A DNA stretch of 25,533 nucleotides from an uncultured Dorea sp. (GCA_910579015.1 CAJTRO010000051.1:1-25533); one strand, 5' to 3'. Shown: positions 1 through 7,886, counted from the stretch's first letter. Program-made: numbers and translations. The notes: generated by a model not told the origin, from the sequence alone.

Positions 1-504
1 TTTGAACAGATTACAAATTCTGGCCGTTCCCTTTTTGGCATTGATTATGAGACGGGTGATAAATGGAAGTTTTTAGAGTTCCATTACGATTTTTTCATAA
101 ATGATGACAGCATATTTTTCATTGGCAATGATGGTATAACAGAAGTAAACCGTTTCACGAAAGGCATTACAAAACTTGACATCCCTACAAGTGGAAATAT
201 CTCATTCGATGGAGAAAACATTTTTTACAAAAACGAGCAATCGGTTTTAACAAGGTATCATGTTCTAAGCGGCGAAACTTTTACTTATGAAAAAGTAGTT
301 GCGTATGATTTCTGCATGGATGAGCAGTCGATTTATTATGTATCCAGAACAGACGGAAATCATGTATATTCCTGCGACAAGGATGGGAACAACAAAAGAT
401 TGATTAGCGATACGCCCGCAATGTCGGTTACTTGTGATGCTGGCAACATTTATATATTAGCAAAAGAAAGCGGGGAGAACATCGTTTTATCAAAAAGTCG
501 TTGA
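1..504 (+). CDS. DUF5050-like beta-propeller protein, C-terminal part (5' end outside window)
   Basis: The frame is open from the first base of the window to a TGA at 502-504, giving 167 residues of the C-terminal end of a larger protein. It consists of short repeats of the type seen in DUF5050/TolB-like beta-propellers: stretches such as IYYVSRTDGNHVYSCDKDG, FFIGNDGITEVNRF and IFYKNEQSVLTRYHV, where an aromatic 'I-Y-Y/F-Y' strand is followed by a charged turn and a second strand that reads out a value. Such domains are usually extracellular or membrane-anchored sensors or scaffolds, but the N-terminal part that would show a signal peptide or an enzymatic domain lies outside the window. The DNA is clearly AT-richer than ppdK and the ter genes, which fits an accessory or mobile region. 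It converges on the small gene at 544-723. Family assignment is from motif appearance only; exact function is unknown. Confidence 0.7.
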   Translation, partial: FEQITNSGRSLFGIDYETGDKWKFLEFHYDFFINDDSIFFIGNDGITEVNRFTKGITKLDIPTSGNISFDGENIFYKNEQSVLTRYHVLSGETFTYEKVVAYDFCMDEQSIYYVSRTDGNHVYSCDKDGNNKRLISDTPAMSVTCDAGNIYILAKESGENIVLSKSR

Positions 505-543
505 ATAAATCCATAAGAATAAGCGGCTTCATGGTGATGTGCC

Positions 544-723
544 TTAGACATATTCGATTTTCACTTTCTTTATCAGGGCGTTGGCTACCTTGAAGATAAT
601 CTCGTCAACGCAGTCCCCGTATTTGCCCTGCTGTATGAGCTGGTTTTTCAGCTCCACAAGGCTATGTAAAAGTAATGATTTCTCCCTGCTGTCTACATAT
701 AAGTGAGTGGTCTTTTCCCTCAT
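544..723 (-). CDS. Small conserved-looking hypothetical protein (59 aa)
   Basis: A 59-residue protein beginning MREKTTHLYVDSREKSLLLH, mostly alpha-helical by composition, with a basic, hydrophobic end (NALIKKVKIEYV). I chose the ATG at 721-723 because AAAGGA lies about 11 bases upstream; a GTG at 730-732 is in frame but sits almost on top of that ribosome binding site. A promoter candidate lies just upstream (750-779). It has no signal peptide or membrane span. I do not recognise a named family; small proteins of this look are common as cargo of conjugative elements in Firmicutes, which would suit the AT-rich surroundings and the truncated gene next door, but that is inference. Its stop faces the end of the propeller gene across about 40 bases. 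Confidence 0.55.
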   Translation of the reverse strand: MREKTTHLYVDSREKSLLLHSLVELKNQLIQQGKYGDCVDEIIFKVANALIKKVKIEYV

Positions 724-749
724 ACCGTCCACCGTCCTTTCTTGGCTTC

Positions 750-779
750 ATTATATTATAAGGACAGTTTGATATTCAA
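750..779 (-). promoter_or_regulatory. Sigma-A-like promoter for the 59-aa protein
   Basis: Read on the minus strand: TTGAAT (774-779), an 18-base spacer, TATAAT (750-755); a second overlapping TATAAT lies at 755-760. It is 27 bases upstream of the chosen ATG, so the leader is short. Confidence 0.5.
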
Positions 780-794
780 AGGTGCAAATTAAGT

Positions 795-835
795 CAAAAA
801 AATAAGCGTACCACTATTTCTAATGATACGCTTAT
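795..835 (-). terminator. Intrinsic terminator after the truncated gene, may also serve ppdK
   Basis: On the minus strand ATAAGCGTA (827-835) and TACGCTTAT (802-810) form a perfect 9-bp stem around a 16-base loop, followed directly by seven T (795-801). This is a textbook rho-independent terminator. It is the first one downstream of ppdK, and it probably belonged to the gene whose tail is left at 842-961. Confidence 0.8.
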
Positions 836-841
836 GATTAT

Positions 842-961
842 TTAGATATAAACATCAACGGTCAAATCTTCCCATTGATTTTTTCTAAGATAGCCGCCAT
901 TCGCCTTGCGGAAAGCCTGTGCTTCCTCAAAACTTATGGTAAAAGTCCAAAATGGTTTTCG
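842..961 (-). pseudogene. Truncated gene tail abutting the ppdK stop codon
   Basis: About 39 codons reading RKPFWTFTISFEEAQAFRK then ANGGYLRKNQWEDLTVDVYI, ending in TAA with a good terminator behind it. Codon choice and the amphipathic, aromatic-rich sequence look like real coding sequence, but there is no start codon or ribosome binding site: reading further upstream runs in another frame into the last codons of ppdK (the open frame continues to 1048 only as a shadow of ppdK). I therefore read it as the C-terminal remnant of a gene cut off at a junction near 960. Which family it came from I cannot say. Alternatively the stretch is non-coding sequence that happens to stay open. Confidence 0.45.
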
Positions 962-962
962 C

Positions 963-3587
963 CTATCTTTGTGATATAGCCGCCTGCGCAGCCGCGAGTC
1001 TCGCGATCGGTACACGGAATGGTGAACAAGATACATAATCCAGACCAATCTTGTTGCAGAACTCTACAGAGCTTGGATCTCCGCCGTGCTCGCCGCAGAT
1101 ACCGATATGGAGCGCTGAATTCACCGGCTTACCTAACTTGATAGCAGTCTCCATCAGCTTACCAACGCCTGTCTGGTCAAGCTTTGCAAACGGATCGTTC
1201 TCATAGATCTTCGCATCATAGTATCCTTCAAGGAACTTGCCAGCATCATCACGTGAGAATCCGAATGTCATCTGTGTCAGGTCATTCGTACCGAAGCAGA
1301 AGAAGTCAGCTTCCTTCGCAATCTCATCTGCGGTAAGAGCTGCTCTCGGGATCTCGATCATCGTACCAACCTCGTACTCAAGCTCGATACCAGCCGCCGC
1401 GATCTCTGCATCCGCAGTCTCAACAACAAACTTCTTTACATACTTAAGCTCCTTGATATCGCCAATCAGCGGAATCATGATCTCCGGCTTGATCGCCCAG
1501 TCCGGATGAGCCTTCTTCACATTAATCGCCGCACGGATCACAGCCTTTGTCTGCATCTTTGCAATCTCTGGATAGGTAACTGCAAGACGGCATCCGCGGT
1601 GTCCCATCATCGGGTTAAACTCATGGAGAGAATCAATCAGTGTCTTGATCTGCTCTACAGTCTTGCCCTGAGCATCAGCCAGCTTCTTGATGTCCTCTTC
1701 ATCTGTAGGAACGAACTCATGAAGCGGCGGATCAAGGAAACGAATCGTAACCGGATTGCCTTCCAGCGCTGTATAGAGAGCCTCAAAGTCTCCCTGCTGA
1801 TATGGCAGGATCTTCTCAAGGGCTGCTTCTCTCTCTTCTACTGTGTCAGAACAGATCATCTCGCGGAATGCGGCAATTCTGTCTTCCTCGAAGAACATAT
1901 GCTCTGTACGGCAAAGACCGATACCCTCTGCTCCAAGCTCAACAGCCTTCTTAGCGTCTGCCGGTGTGTCTGCATTGGTACGTACTTTTAATCTTCTGTA
2001 CTTATCTGCCCAGGCCATGATCCTTCCGAATTCTCCAGCAATCTTAGCGTCAACGGTAGGAATAATTCCTTCATAGATGTTACCTGTCGTACCATCAATA
2101 GAGATTGAATCTCCCTCGTGGAATTCCTTTCCTGCCAGTGTAAACTTCTTATTCTCTTCATCCATAGCGATGTCGCCGCATCCGGATACACAGCATGTAC
2201 CCATTCCACGTGCAACAACGGCAGCGTGGCTTGTCATACCGCCGCGGACAGTCAGGATACCCTGTGAAGACTTCATACCTGTGATGTCTTCCGGTGATGT
2301 CTCAAGACGGACCAGAACAACCTTCTCGCCTCTTGCGTGCCACTCAACAGCATCTTCTGCCGTGAATACAACCTTACCGCAGGCAGCTCCTGGAGATGCT
2401 CCAAGTCCTTTTCCAAGCGGTGTCGCAGCCTTCAGAGCAGCCGCGTCGAACTGTGGATGAAGCAGAGTGTCAAGGTTACGAGGATCGATCATTGCAACAG
2501 CTTCTTCCTCTGTTCTCATGCCCTCGTCTACAAGGTCACATGCAATCTTAAGAGCGGCCTGAGCTGTTCTCTTACCATTACGTGTCTGCAGCATATAAAG
2601 CTTTCCATGCTCTACCGTAAACTCCATATCCTGCATATCTCTATAGTGTTTTTCAAGAGTCTCGCATACCTGCTTGAACTGAACGAATGCCTCCGGGAAC
2701 TTCTGCTCCATCTCGGAAATGTGCATAGGTGTACGTACACCTGCAACCACGTCCTCACCCTGTGCATTGGTCAGGAACTCACCGAAAAGGCCGTTCTCGC
2801 CTGTAGCAGGATCACGGGTAAATGCAACGCCGGTACCACAGTCATCGCCCATGTTACCAAATGCCATAGACTGTACGTTAACAGCGGTTCCCCATGAATA
2901 CGGGATGTCATTGTCACGACGGTATACATTCGCTCTCGGGTTGTCCCATGAACGGAATACAGCCTTGATCGCGCCCATCAGCTGTTCCTTCGGATCTGCC
3001 GGGAAATCCTTTCCGATCTTCTCTTTATATTCTGCCTTGAACTGTCCTGCAAGTGCCTTAAGATCCTCAGCCGTAAGCTCAACATCCTGCTTAACGCCCT
3101 TCTCCTCTTTCATCTTATCGATCAGTTCTTCAAAATACTTCTTACCTACTTCCATAACTACGTCGGAATACATCTGGATGAATCTTCTGTAGCAGTCCCA
3201 TGCCCAGCGTGGGTTGTCGGACTTCTCTGCTAATGTCTCAACAACATCTTCATTCAGACCAAGGTTCAGGATCGTATCCATCATACCTGGCATGGATGCT
3301 CTTGCACCGGAACGCACGGAAACAAGAAGCGGATTCTCTTTATCACCGAACTTCTTCTCCGTGATCTCTTCCATCTTCGTAACGGCTTCCATGATCTGCC
3401 CCATGATCTCATCGTTGATCGTTCTTCCGTCTTCATAGTACTGTGTGCAGGCCTCTGTCGTGATCGTAAAGCCCTGCGGTACCGGAAGTCCCAAGCTCGT
3501 CATCTCAGCAAGGTTCGCACCTTTACCACCAAGAAGATTTCTCATGGTAGCGTTACCCTCTTTGAACATATAAACCCATTTTGCCAT
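963..3587 (-). CDS. ppdK: Pyruvate, phosphate dikinase
   Basis: Interconverts pyruvate + ATP + Pi and phosphoenolpyruvate + AMP + PPi in the cytoplasm; in fermentative Clostridia it serves PPi-linked glycolysis or PEP synthesis. The protein is 874 residues, the length of the Clostridium symbiosum enzyme. The N-terminal nucleotide-binding part contains GGKGANLAEM (residues 20-29) and VSVRSGARASMPGMMDT (89-105). The swivelling phosphohistidine domain has GGMTSHAAVVARGMG with the catalytic His at 454. The C-terminal PEP-binding barrel ends with ICGEHGGDPSSV, which carries the conserved Cys, and the motif MMGHRGCRLAVTYPEI. The start is fixed by AGGAGG eight bases upstream of the ATG. The last residues (ISQR) run up against the junction described at 842-961, so the extreme C-terminus may have been exchanged, but length and all active-site motifs are intact. 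It has its own promoter (3636-3664). Confidence 0.98.
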   Translation of the reverse strand: MAKWVYMFKEGNATMRNLLGGKGANLAEMTSLGLPVPQGFTITTEACTQYYEDGRTINDEIMGQIMEAVTKMEEITEKKFGDKENPLLVSVRSGARASMPGMMDTILNLGLNEDVVETLAEKSDNPRWAWDCYRRFIQMYSDVVMEVGKKYFEELIDKMKEEKGVKQDVELTAEDLKALAGQFKAEYKEKIGKDFPADPKEQLMGAIKAVFRSWDNPRANVYRRDNDIPYSWGTAVNVQSMAFGNMGDDCGTGVAFTRDPATGENGLFGEFLTNAQGEDVVAGVRTPMHISEMEQKFPEAFVQFKQVCETLEKHYRDMQDMEFTVEHGKLYMLQTRNGKRTAQAALKIACDLVDEGMRTEEEAVAMIDPRNLDTLLHPQFDAAALKAATPLGKGLGASPGAACGKVVFTAEDAVEWHARGEKVVLVRLETSPEDITGMKSSQGILTVRGGMTSHAAVVARGMGTCCVSGCGDIAMDEENKKFTLAGKEFHEGDSISIDGTTGNIYEGIIPTVDAKIAGEFGRIMAWADKYRRLKVRTNADTPADAKKAVELGAEGIGLCRTEHMFFEEDRIAAFREMICSDTVEEREAALEKILPYQQGDFEALYTALEGNPVTIRFLDPPLHEFVPTDEEDIKKLADAQGKTVEQIKTLIDSLHEFNPMMGHRGCRLAVTYPEIAKMQTKAVIRAAINVKKAHPDWAIKPEIMIPLIGDIKELKYVKKFVVETADAEIAAAGIELEYEVGTMIEIPRAALTADEIAKEADFFCFGTNDLTQMTFGFSRDDAGKFLEGYYDAKIYENDPFAKLDQTGVGKLMETAIKLGKPVNSALHIGICGEHGGDPSSVEFCNKIGLDYVSCSPFRVPIARLAAAQAAISQR

Positions 3588-3635
3588 TTGTCATGACCTC
3601 CTAAAAACTATATATTTTTCTAAGTCGCACATAAT

Positions 3636-3664
3636 ATTTTACTGTTTTTACCAGTATTCGTCAA
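3636..3664 (-). promoter_or_regulatory. Sigma-A promoter of ppdK
   Basis: Read on the minus strand: TTGACG (3659-3664), exactly 17 bases, TAAAAT (3636-3641), about 50 bases before the ppdK ATG. Both hexamers are close to consensus. Confidence 0.75.
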
Positions 3665-3707
3665 GTATTTCCAATTAGTTTGCGGATGAAAATGTCCCGC
3701 GCCCGGC

Positions 3708-4355
3708 TTAATCCTCCTGCTTCGCATCTTCCTTCGGTTCGTATCTGCAAAAAATCCGGTCAAAGAAGATACAGAAGATAAATGCAATGACAGAATAACC
3801 GCACAGTCCGCTCACGGCAATGACCAGGGCGAACGTCTTCGCCGAGACCATGCACAGAGCAAGGATCACTCCGCAGACTGCAAGCATGGCCGCCGTATAG
3901 GGCAGAAATCCGATGATCATCAGAAAGGCATTTTTGAATGCCTGCTTCGTACTGCACACAAAATGAGAAATTACCGGAAAGATATACAGAAACACGCAGA
4001 AAAGAACTCCGCTGATCACCCACAGAAGAACCCTCACAACCGCAAACACTCCCGTATCCAGCGCATTGATGATCTGAAAATCCATCCTTAAAAGAACCGC
4101 CGCCGCCGCAAGCAGTATCCAGATAACAGTTCCCTGCCGGAAATTCTGCCGGAAGCCTTTAAAAAAATTCCGCCAGATATACGGCTCCTCCCCCCTTACC
4201 AGCTTAAGAGATACGTAATAGAGCCCGCTCAAGGAAGCGCCTATGGTAACGACCGGTATGCAGAAGATTAGAAAGATCACGTTCAGCACAACCAGATCGA
4301 AGATCCTTGACAGAAACTGCATGACCGGATTGTCGAGATTAAATAAATTATTCAT
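3708..4355 (-). CDS. YesL/DUF624-family membrane protein
   Basis: A 215-residue integral membrane protein with about five hydrophobic segments (roughly residues 18-40, 75-92, 100-128, 138-165 and 170-198) and a charged cytoplasmic tail (YEPKEDAKQED). The N-terminus, MNNLFNLDNPVMQFLSRIFD followed by a hydrophobic run with FCIPVVTIGAS and then LYYVSLKLVRGEE, is the hallmark of the YesL/DUF624 family of Bacillus and Clostridia. Such genes often sit near ABC sugar transporters or polysaccharide-use genes; biochemical function is unknown. The ATG at 4353-4355 was chosen because AAGAAGGGA precedes it at normal spacing and it matches the usual family start; a longer frame reaches 4415 but adds unrelated residues. 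It is divergent from the gene at 4583. Confidence 0.85.
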   Translation of the reverse strand: MNNLFNLDNPVMQFLSRIFDLVVLNVIFLIFCIPVVTIGASLSGLYYVSLKLVRGEEPYIWRNFFKGFRQNFRQGTVIWILLAAAAVLLRMDFQIINALDTGVFAVVRVLLWVISGVLFCVFLYIFPVISHFVCSTKQAFKNAFLMIIGFLPYTAAMLAVCGVILALCMVSAKTFALVIAVSGLCGYSVIAFIFCIFFDRIFCRYEPKEDAKQED

Positions 4356-4457
4356 AGATTTCCCTTCTTTTCTTTGATATATTCGTATGACCGCCAATTT
4401 CGTAAGGTCTCTCATATCATAACCTGCGTCATGAAATTTTAATAATTTTCATAAATA

Positions 4458-4487
4458 TTGCTCTTTAAAAATCACCCGGATTATGAT
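4458..4487 (+). promoter_or_regulatory. Promoter candidate for the gene at 4583
   Basis: TTGCTC (4458-4463), an 18-base spacer, TATGAT (4482-4487), in an AT-rich divergent region. The minus strand facing the YesL gene has its own TATGAT near 4420, so the two divergent promoters have mirrored -10 elements. The -35 is weak. Confidence 0.4.
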
Positions 4488-4582
4488 ATATAAAACAGTA
4501 TAACGGATGTGGAGAAGAAAAGCAACAACCAGCAGACCATGCCGCAAACGTTACTGACAGAACAAGAGAGGAATAGATACAT

Positions 4583-5242
4583 ATGCAAACAGAAAATACT
4601 TCACAAGACACAAAAGCTGACGTAAAAAGCGCTGTACTGAAAGAAGAAGACATTGTAAAAGAGTCCTGGAATACCATGACATTCGGGAAAAAACTGGAAT
4701 ATCTGTGGATGTACTATAAGGGAGTGCTCTTTGGCGCAGTCATCCTGGTCTGCCTCATTTCCATCGGCATAACCATGTATAAGGGCGCGCACACGACGGT
4801 ACTCCTGAACGCTGTCATAGTCGGAGGAGACAATCTGAAGGCAGAATGGCTTGAGGAATCATTTGCGCAGTATGCAGATGTCGAAGAAGAGGACGGTGTT
4901 TTGCAGATGCGTACCAACATCCCCGACGATGGAGGCGGTATGACGAGCACTACGGCGCTGACAACGCTGATGGGCGCGGAATCTGTCGATGTTCTGATCT
5001 GTCCCAAAAGAGTATTTGAAGATTATGACAGTTATGACGGATTCCTTAACATGAGGGATGTTCTTGGAGATAAAGCCTCCGGATACGGGGATTCTGTGCT
5101 GGATAACGGAGTACGCCTCAAGGCCGGCAATATTCTGGAAAAGGAAGCTATGACTGCCTATGATGAGATCTACGCGGCAATCCCTGCCAACTGCCAGAAT
5201 CCTAAGATGGCCGCAAAATTCATTGAATTTCTGCTTCAATAG
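4583..5242 (+). CDS. Single-span membrane protein of unknown function (219 aa)
   Basis: The first ~45 residues are polar and charged (cytoplasmic), one hydrophobic span covers roughly residues 48-66, and the remaining ~150 residues should be outside the membrane (type II topology). The external part has a mixed alpha/beta composition with a repeated hydrophobic-strand pattern (VLLNAVIVGGD, VDVLICPKRVFEDY) and ends PKMAAKFIEFLLQ. The phrase 'VDVLICP' preceded by a Thr/Ala-rich helix loosely recalls the second half of an extracellular solute-binding protein, but I cannot assign a family. AGAGGA lies about nine bases before the ATG. It lies 70 bases upstream of the terD gene at 5313 on the same strand and could be co-transcribed with it; whether it belongs to the Ter system is open. 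Confidence 0.75.
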   Translation: MQTENTSQDTKADVKSAVLKEEDIVKESWNTMTFGKKLEYLWMYYKGVLFGAVILVCLISIGITMYKGAHTTVLLNAVIVGGDNLKAEWLEESFAQYADVEEEDGVLQMRTNIPDDGGGMTSTTALTTLMGAESVDVLICPKRVFEDYDSYDGFLNMRDVLGDKASGYGDSVLDNGVRLKAGNILEKEAMTAYDEIYAAIPANCQNPKMAAKFIEFLLQ

Positions 5243-5312
5243 CAGACCGCTGTTTTATTTTCCGCCCCCATGCTGTATAATGGATGTAAGCAAATTTACC
5301 GGAGGTGAATAT

Positions 5313-6275
5313 ATGATCAACATTCCGACGAAAACATCCGGAAGTCTTAATTCGGACAATATTCTGTCCATCAACCATACACGCGTCCAGAACGCCTTAA
5401 CCCGGCAGGATCTGGCCACTGTCAACCGCGGTACATGCCAGTCCCCTGACTGCCGGCGTTCTGCCGGCTCGACACAGCAGATGCCCGGTCCAGGCTCAAA
5501 CAACGGCTCTGGTTCTCCTGCTTTCCGGCACGGTTCGACACAGCAGGCATCCGGTTCCAATGTCCGCATCGGCTCTGGCTCACCCGGCACTCTGCACACA
5601 TCAGGCACACAACAGCAGACCATACATAATGCGGGATATAACACGGCTCAGCCTGCCATGAGCAGAACCACCGTTGCCAATACCACATCCGCAGGCACCA
5701 CAGTGCGCCGGAAACCGCCCCTTCGCTGCCTGATACAGAAAGGCCAGAAGCAGAGCATCGGGACCGCGGGACAATTAAAGAGCATTAAGATCGCCATGGG
5801 ATGGAATACCTCCAATCCTCAATGTGATATCGACCTGTCCGCATACTTGCTCGACAGTTCGGGCAGGGTTCCCGGCGACGACTGGTTCGTATTCTACAGC
5901 CAGACCATAAGTCCTGACGGCAGTGTTTCCCTGGACGTCAACGGCTCTTTAGAGGACCGGGAGATAGTTACGGTTGATTTCACAAAGCTTAAGCCCCATA
6001 TCCGAAAAATCGTGTTTGTCCTCACGATCAACGAAGCCTTCACCCGCCGATTGAATTTCAGCATGGTAAGCGACGCTTACATACGGCTCCTTGATCCGGA
6101 AACGGACCGGGAGATCTTAAGCTTCTTGCTGACAGATTACTACGCGAACGTTACTTCCATGATGCTGGGAGAAGTCTATCTATACAACGACACCTGGAAA
6201 TTCAACGCCATCGGAAACGGTGTCGCCAGAGACCTTGCGGGCCTGTGTGAATTATATGGCGTAAATACAAATTAA
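5313..6275 (+). CDS. TerD-family protein with long low-complexity N-terminal extension
   Basis: 320 residues. Residues 1-138 are a disordered Ser/Thr/Gln/Gly/Pro-rich region with two 22-residue imperfect repeats (GSTQQ...GSGSP, residues 52-95). Residues 139-320 form a TerD domain: IQKGQKQSIG (141-150), the core strand IAMGWNTSNPQCDIDLSAYLL, the NFSMVSDAYIRLLDPETD segment, and the family's ending EVYLYNDTWKFNAIGNGV followed by a terminal LCELYGV. TerD domains bind Ca2+ in characterised members and act in tellurite, phage and envelope-stress phenotypes. The HMGDN..GDDE ligand loop seen in the other copies is replaced here by a different acidic loop (VSLDVNGSLEDRE), so metal binding may differ. 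Start chosen at 5313 on GGAGGTG seven bases upstream; the open frame reaching back to 5160 overlaps the previous gene. TATAAT at 5276-5281 is a possible -10 with no good -35. The next gene follows after 19 bases. Confidence 0.88.
   Translation: MINIPTKTSGSLNSDNILSINHTRVQNALTRQDLATVNRGTCQSPDCRRSAGSTQQMPGPGSNNGSGSPAFRHGSTQQASGSNVRIGSGSPGTLHTSGTQQQTIHNAGYNTAQPAMSRTTVANTTSAGTTVRRKPPLRCLIQKGQKQSIGTAGQLKSIKIAMGWNTSNPQCDIDLSAYLLDSSGRVPGDDWFVFYSQTISPDGSVSLDVNGSLEDREIVTVDFTKLKPHIRKIVFVLTINEAFTRRLNFSMVSDAYIRLLDPETDREILSFLLTDYYANVTSMMLGEVYLYNDTWKFNAIGNGVARDLAGLCELYGVNTN
5466..5597 (+). repeat. Two 66-bp imperfect tandem repeats in the TerD N-terminus
   Basis: Two in-frame 66-base units code for GSTQQMPGPGSNNGSGSPAF-RH and GSTQQASGSNVRIGSGSPGT-LH, and a partial third begins after them (SGTQQQ). 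Both units share TCGACACAGCAG near their start. Confidence 0.65.
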
Positions 6276-6294
6276 ATGGAAGGAAAAGATACAG

Positions 6295-6999
6295 ATGCTC
6301 ACTTTTGAAACGATCAATGAATTAACTTTGAAGGTTACCTGTACGGGAAATGATGTCTTATTTACGAAGGCAGGCGCCTATATTGCCGGGGACTGCACGG
6401 GGAATACGAATTACCGCTTCGAGAAGGTGCTGCTTGGTCCGCAGAATAATCTTGCCCAGGCGCTCCTTGGATCTCTGGCACGGCGCGTCACAGGTGAGAA
6501 TATCCCGCTTATGAAGGTTACAATGAATGGGAATTCCGAGACCTACTATGCCTGCAATGCACAGCATGTCCTGATATACAGGCTTGCGCCCGGCGAGACC
6601 ATCTCTGTCGAATCAGAAAATATCCTCGCATTTACTCAGGACTGCAAATACAGCGTCCGGTTTATCGGCTCCGGCGTCCTCTCCCAGAAAGGGCTTGCGA
6701 CCTCTACCCTTACCGCCGAGGGACGGGATGCCTATGTTGCCATTCTTACCGACGGGAATCCAATTGCGCTCAGCAATGTCATGTCCCATAATACAATCTC
6801 AGTCGATCCCGATGCGGTCATCTGCTGGATGGGGAATGGTCCCTGCGATCCCAACATCAAGACAGATGTGAACTGGAAGACATTTATCGGCCAGGCGTCC
6901 GGTGAATCCTATTCCTTCGAATGGCACGGAGGTATGCCTGTGACGGTGATCGTCCAGCCTTCCGAACGCCAGGGCGGGATACAGCTTAAAATAGACTGA
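6295..6999 (+). CDS. AIM24-family protein
   Basis: A 234-residue all-beta protein of the AIM24 (DUF124) family. Visible family features are the N-terminal strand pairs around LKVTCTGNDVLFTKAGAYIAG (residues 11-31), repeated Gly-turn strands such as YYACNAQHVLIYRLAPGETISVE, and the C-terminal SVDPDAVICWMGNGPCDPNIK-type stretch ending in GGMPVTVIVQPS. Bacterial AIM24 proteins are double-psi-barrel-like or TRAP-like beta folds whose reaction is unknown; they recur next to terD genes and were included in the Ter stress network by comparative genomics. It starts on AAGGAAAAGATACAG-ATG 19 bases after the TerD gene at 5313 and is the last gene of this plus-strand unit, which ends in the terminator at 7005-7046. 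No signal peptide, so probably cytoplasmic. Confidence 0.88.
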   Translation: MLTFETINELTLKVTCTGNDVLFTKAGAYIAGDCTGNTNYRFEKVLLGPQNNLAQALLGSLARRVTGENIPLMKVTMNGNSETYYACNAQHVLIYRLAPGETISVESENILAFTQDCKYSVRFIGSGVLSQKGLATSTLTAEGRDAYVAILTDGNPIALSNVMSHNTISVDPDAVICWMGNGPCDPNIKTDVNWKTFIGQASGESYSFEWHGGMPVTVIVQPSERQGGIQLKID

Positions 7000-7004
7000 C
7001 AGTC

Positions 7005-7046
7005 ATGGGGCTGTATTTCGAACGGCTGTATCTCGAACAGCCCCAT
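7005..7046. terminator. Bidirectional terminator between convergent AIM24 and HAD genes
   Basis: ATGGGGCTGT (7005-7014) pairs perfectly with ACAGCCCCAT (7037-7046), with TCTGTTTTC downstream on the plus strand. Inside it, GGCTGTATTTCGAAC (7009-7023) is followed at once by GGCTGTATCTCGAAC (7024-7038), a 15-base tandem repeat with one mismatch. Confidence 0.7.
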
Positions 7047-7052
7047 CTGTTT

Positions 7053-7886
7053 TCAGGAACTATAAAGGAGCCATGAGAGCATCTCTTCCGAGAAGACATG
7101 CTCTCCTTTCATCTCCTTAATGCTGCCTGCCGTCTGATATTTCCTCAAAAATCCCGCCGGAACAATGCCTGTATCGGCCGTTTCCACCATTGACACATCA
7201 AACCCGCTGTCTCCGGCCGCTATCACCTCATCTGCGCCTGTGTATTCGCGAAATCTTCGCACGGCCGTGCCCTTGTCAAGCTTTTTCGGCACCACATAGA
7301 TCTTCTCTCCGTTGCCAAGCACCTCAACCTTCTCATGGTCCAGTTCCCCTCTAAGACGGGCCAGAACCCTGTCCGGATCACTGCATTTTGTAAATAAAAA
7401 CAGCTCCTCAATGAACCGCAGTTCAAATTTCCGGAGAGGCTCTTTCTCCAGCATCTCAAGCCCGCGCAAAAGCTCCCTCTCACAATCCGCGGCCAGTTCC
7501 CTGGAACGTGCATACCATGTGCGGTCGCTTTCACCGTTGACCAGAAGAATCCCGCCATTGCATACCAGCGCATATTCAAAGCTCCCTGTCCCCGTCTCGA
7601 TCCGCTTATACTGCTCTATAGTCCTGGTTGTAGTCGGCACGACCAGGCACTTCTTTCTGAGGCATTTCAGCAATTCCTGTGACCTCTTTGTCATATAGGA
7701 GATCTCCCTTCCCTGGTACATCTCGACGTTGATCCAGTTCCTGCCATTAACCCGGCCTTCTTCTGCCGTCAGGCTTAAGGCGCCCTGTCCCTTTCTGCAA
7801 ACGGCCGGACAGCTTACACTGTCCGGCGCAATATGCCTGTATGAATAAATCAACGTATTATCGAGATCCAGATGAACGGTCCGCAT
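7053..7886 (-). CDS. HAD-superfamily phosphatase of the Ter biosynthetic module
   Basis: 277 residues with the four HAD motifs: LDLDNTL with the nucleophile Asp7 and acid Asp9; the motif II Thr in VVPTTTRT (83-89); the motif III Lys in VVPKKLDKG (198-206); and AAGDSGFDVSM (223-233) with the Mg2+-binding acids. The long insert between motifs II and III (about 100-190) is a C2-type cap, as in Cof-type or sugar/nucleotide phosphatases. In Ter-linked biosynthetic modules a HAD enzyme is predicted to dephosphorylate the intermediate made by the phosphoribosyltransferases. Here it is the last gene of the long minus-strand unit rather than a neighbour of those transferases. Its ATG overlaps the stop of the ATPase gene by one base (TAATG), so translation is probably coupled. 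A terminator follows. Confidence 0.88.
   Translation of the reverse strand: MRTVHLDLDNTLIYSYRHIAPDSVSCPAVCRKGQGALSLTAEEGRVNGRNWINVEMYQGREISYMTKRSQELLKCLRKKCLVVPTTTRTIEQYKRIETGTGSFEYALVCNGGILLVNGESDRTWYARSRELAADCERELLRGLEMLEKEPLRKFELRFIEELFLFTKCSDPDRVLARLRGELDHEKVEVLGNGEKIYVVPKKLDKGTAVRRFREYTGADEVIAAGDSGFDVSMVETADTGIVPAGFLRKYQTAGSIKEMKGEHVFSEEMLSWLLYSS

Noticed and set aside
842..1048. A 68-codon minus-strand frame overlapping the end of ppdK
   Set aside because: Its first half is just another frame of the ppdK 3' end; only the part below ~961 looks coding, so I kept that part as a gene remnant and not the whole frame as a gene.
1506..3192. Several plus-strand open frames of 120-190 codons opposite ppdK
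   Set aside because: They are antisense shadows of a strongly coding gene with no ribosome binding sites and Ser/Pro/Cys-rich unnatural composition.
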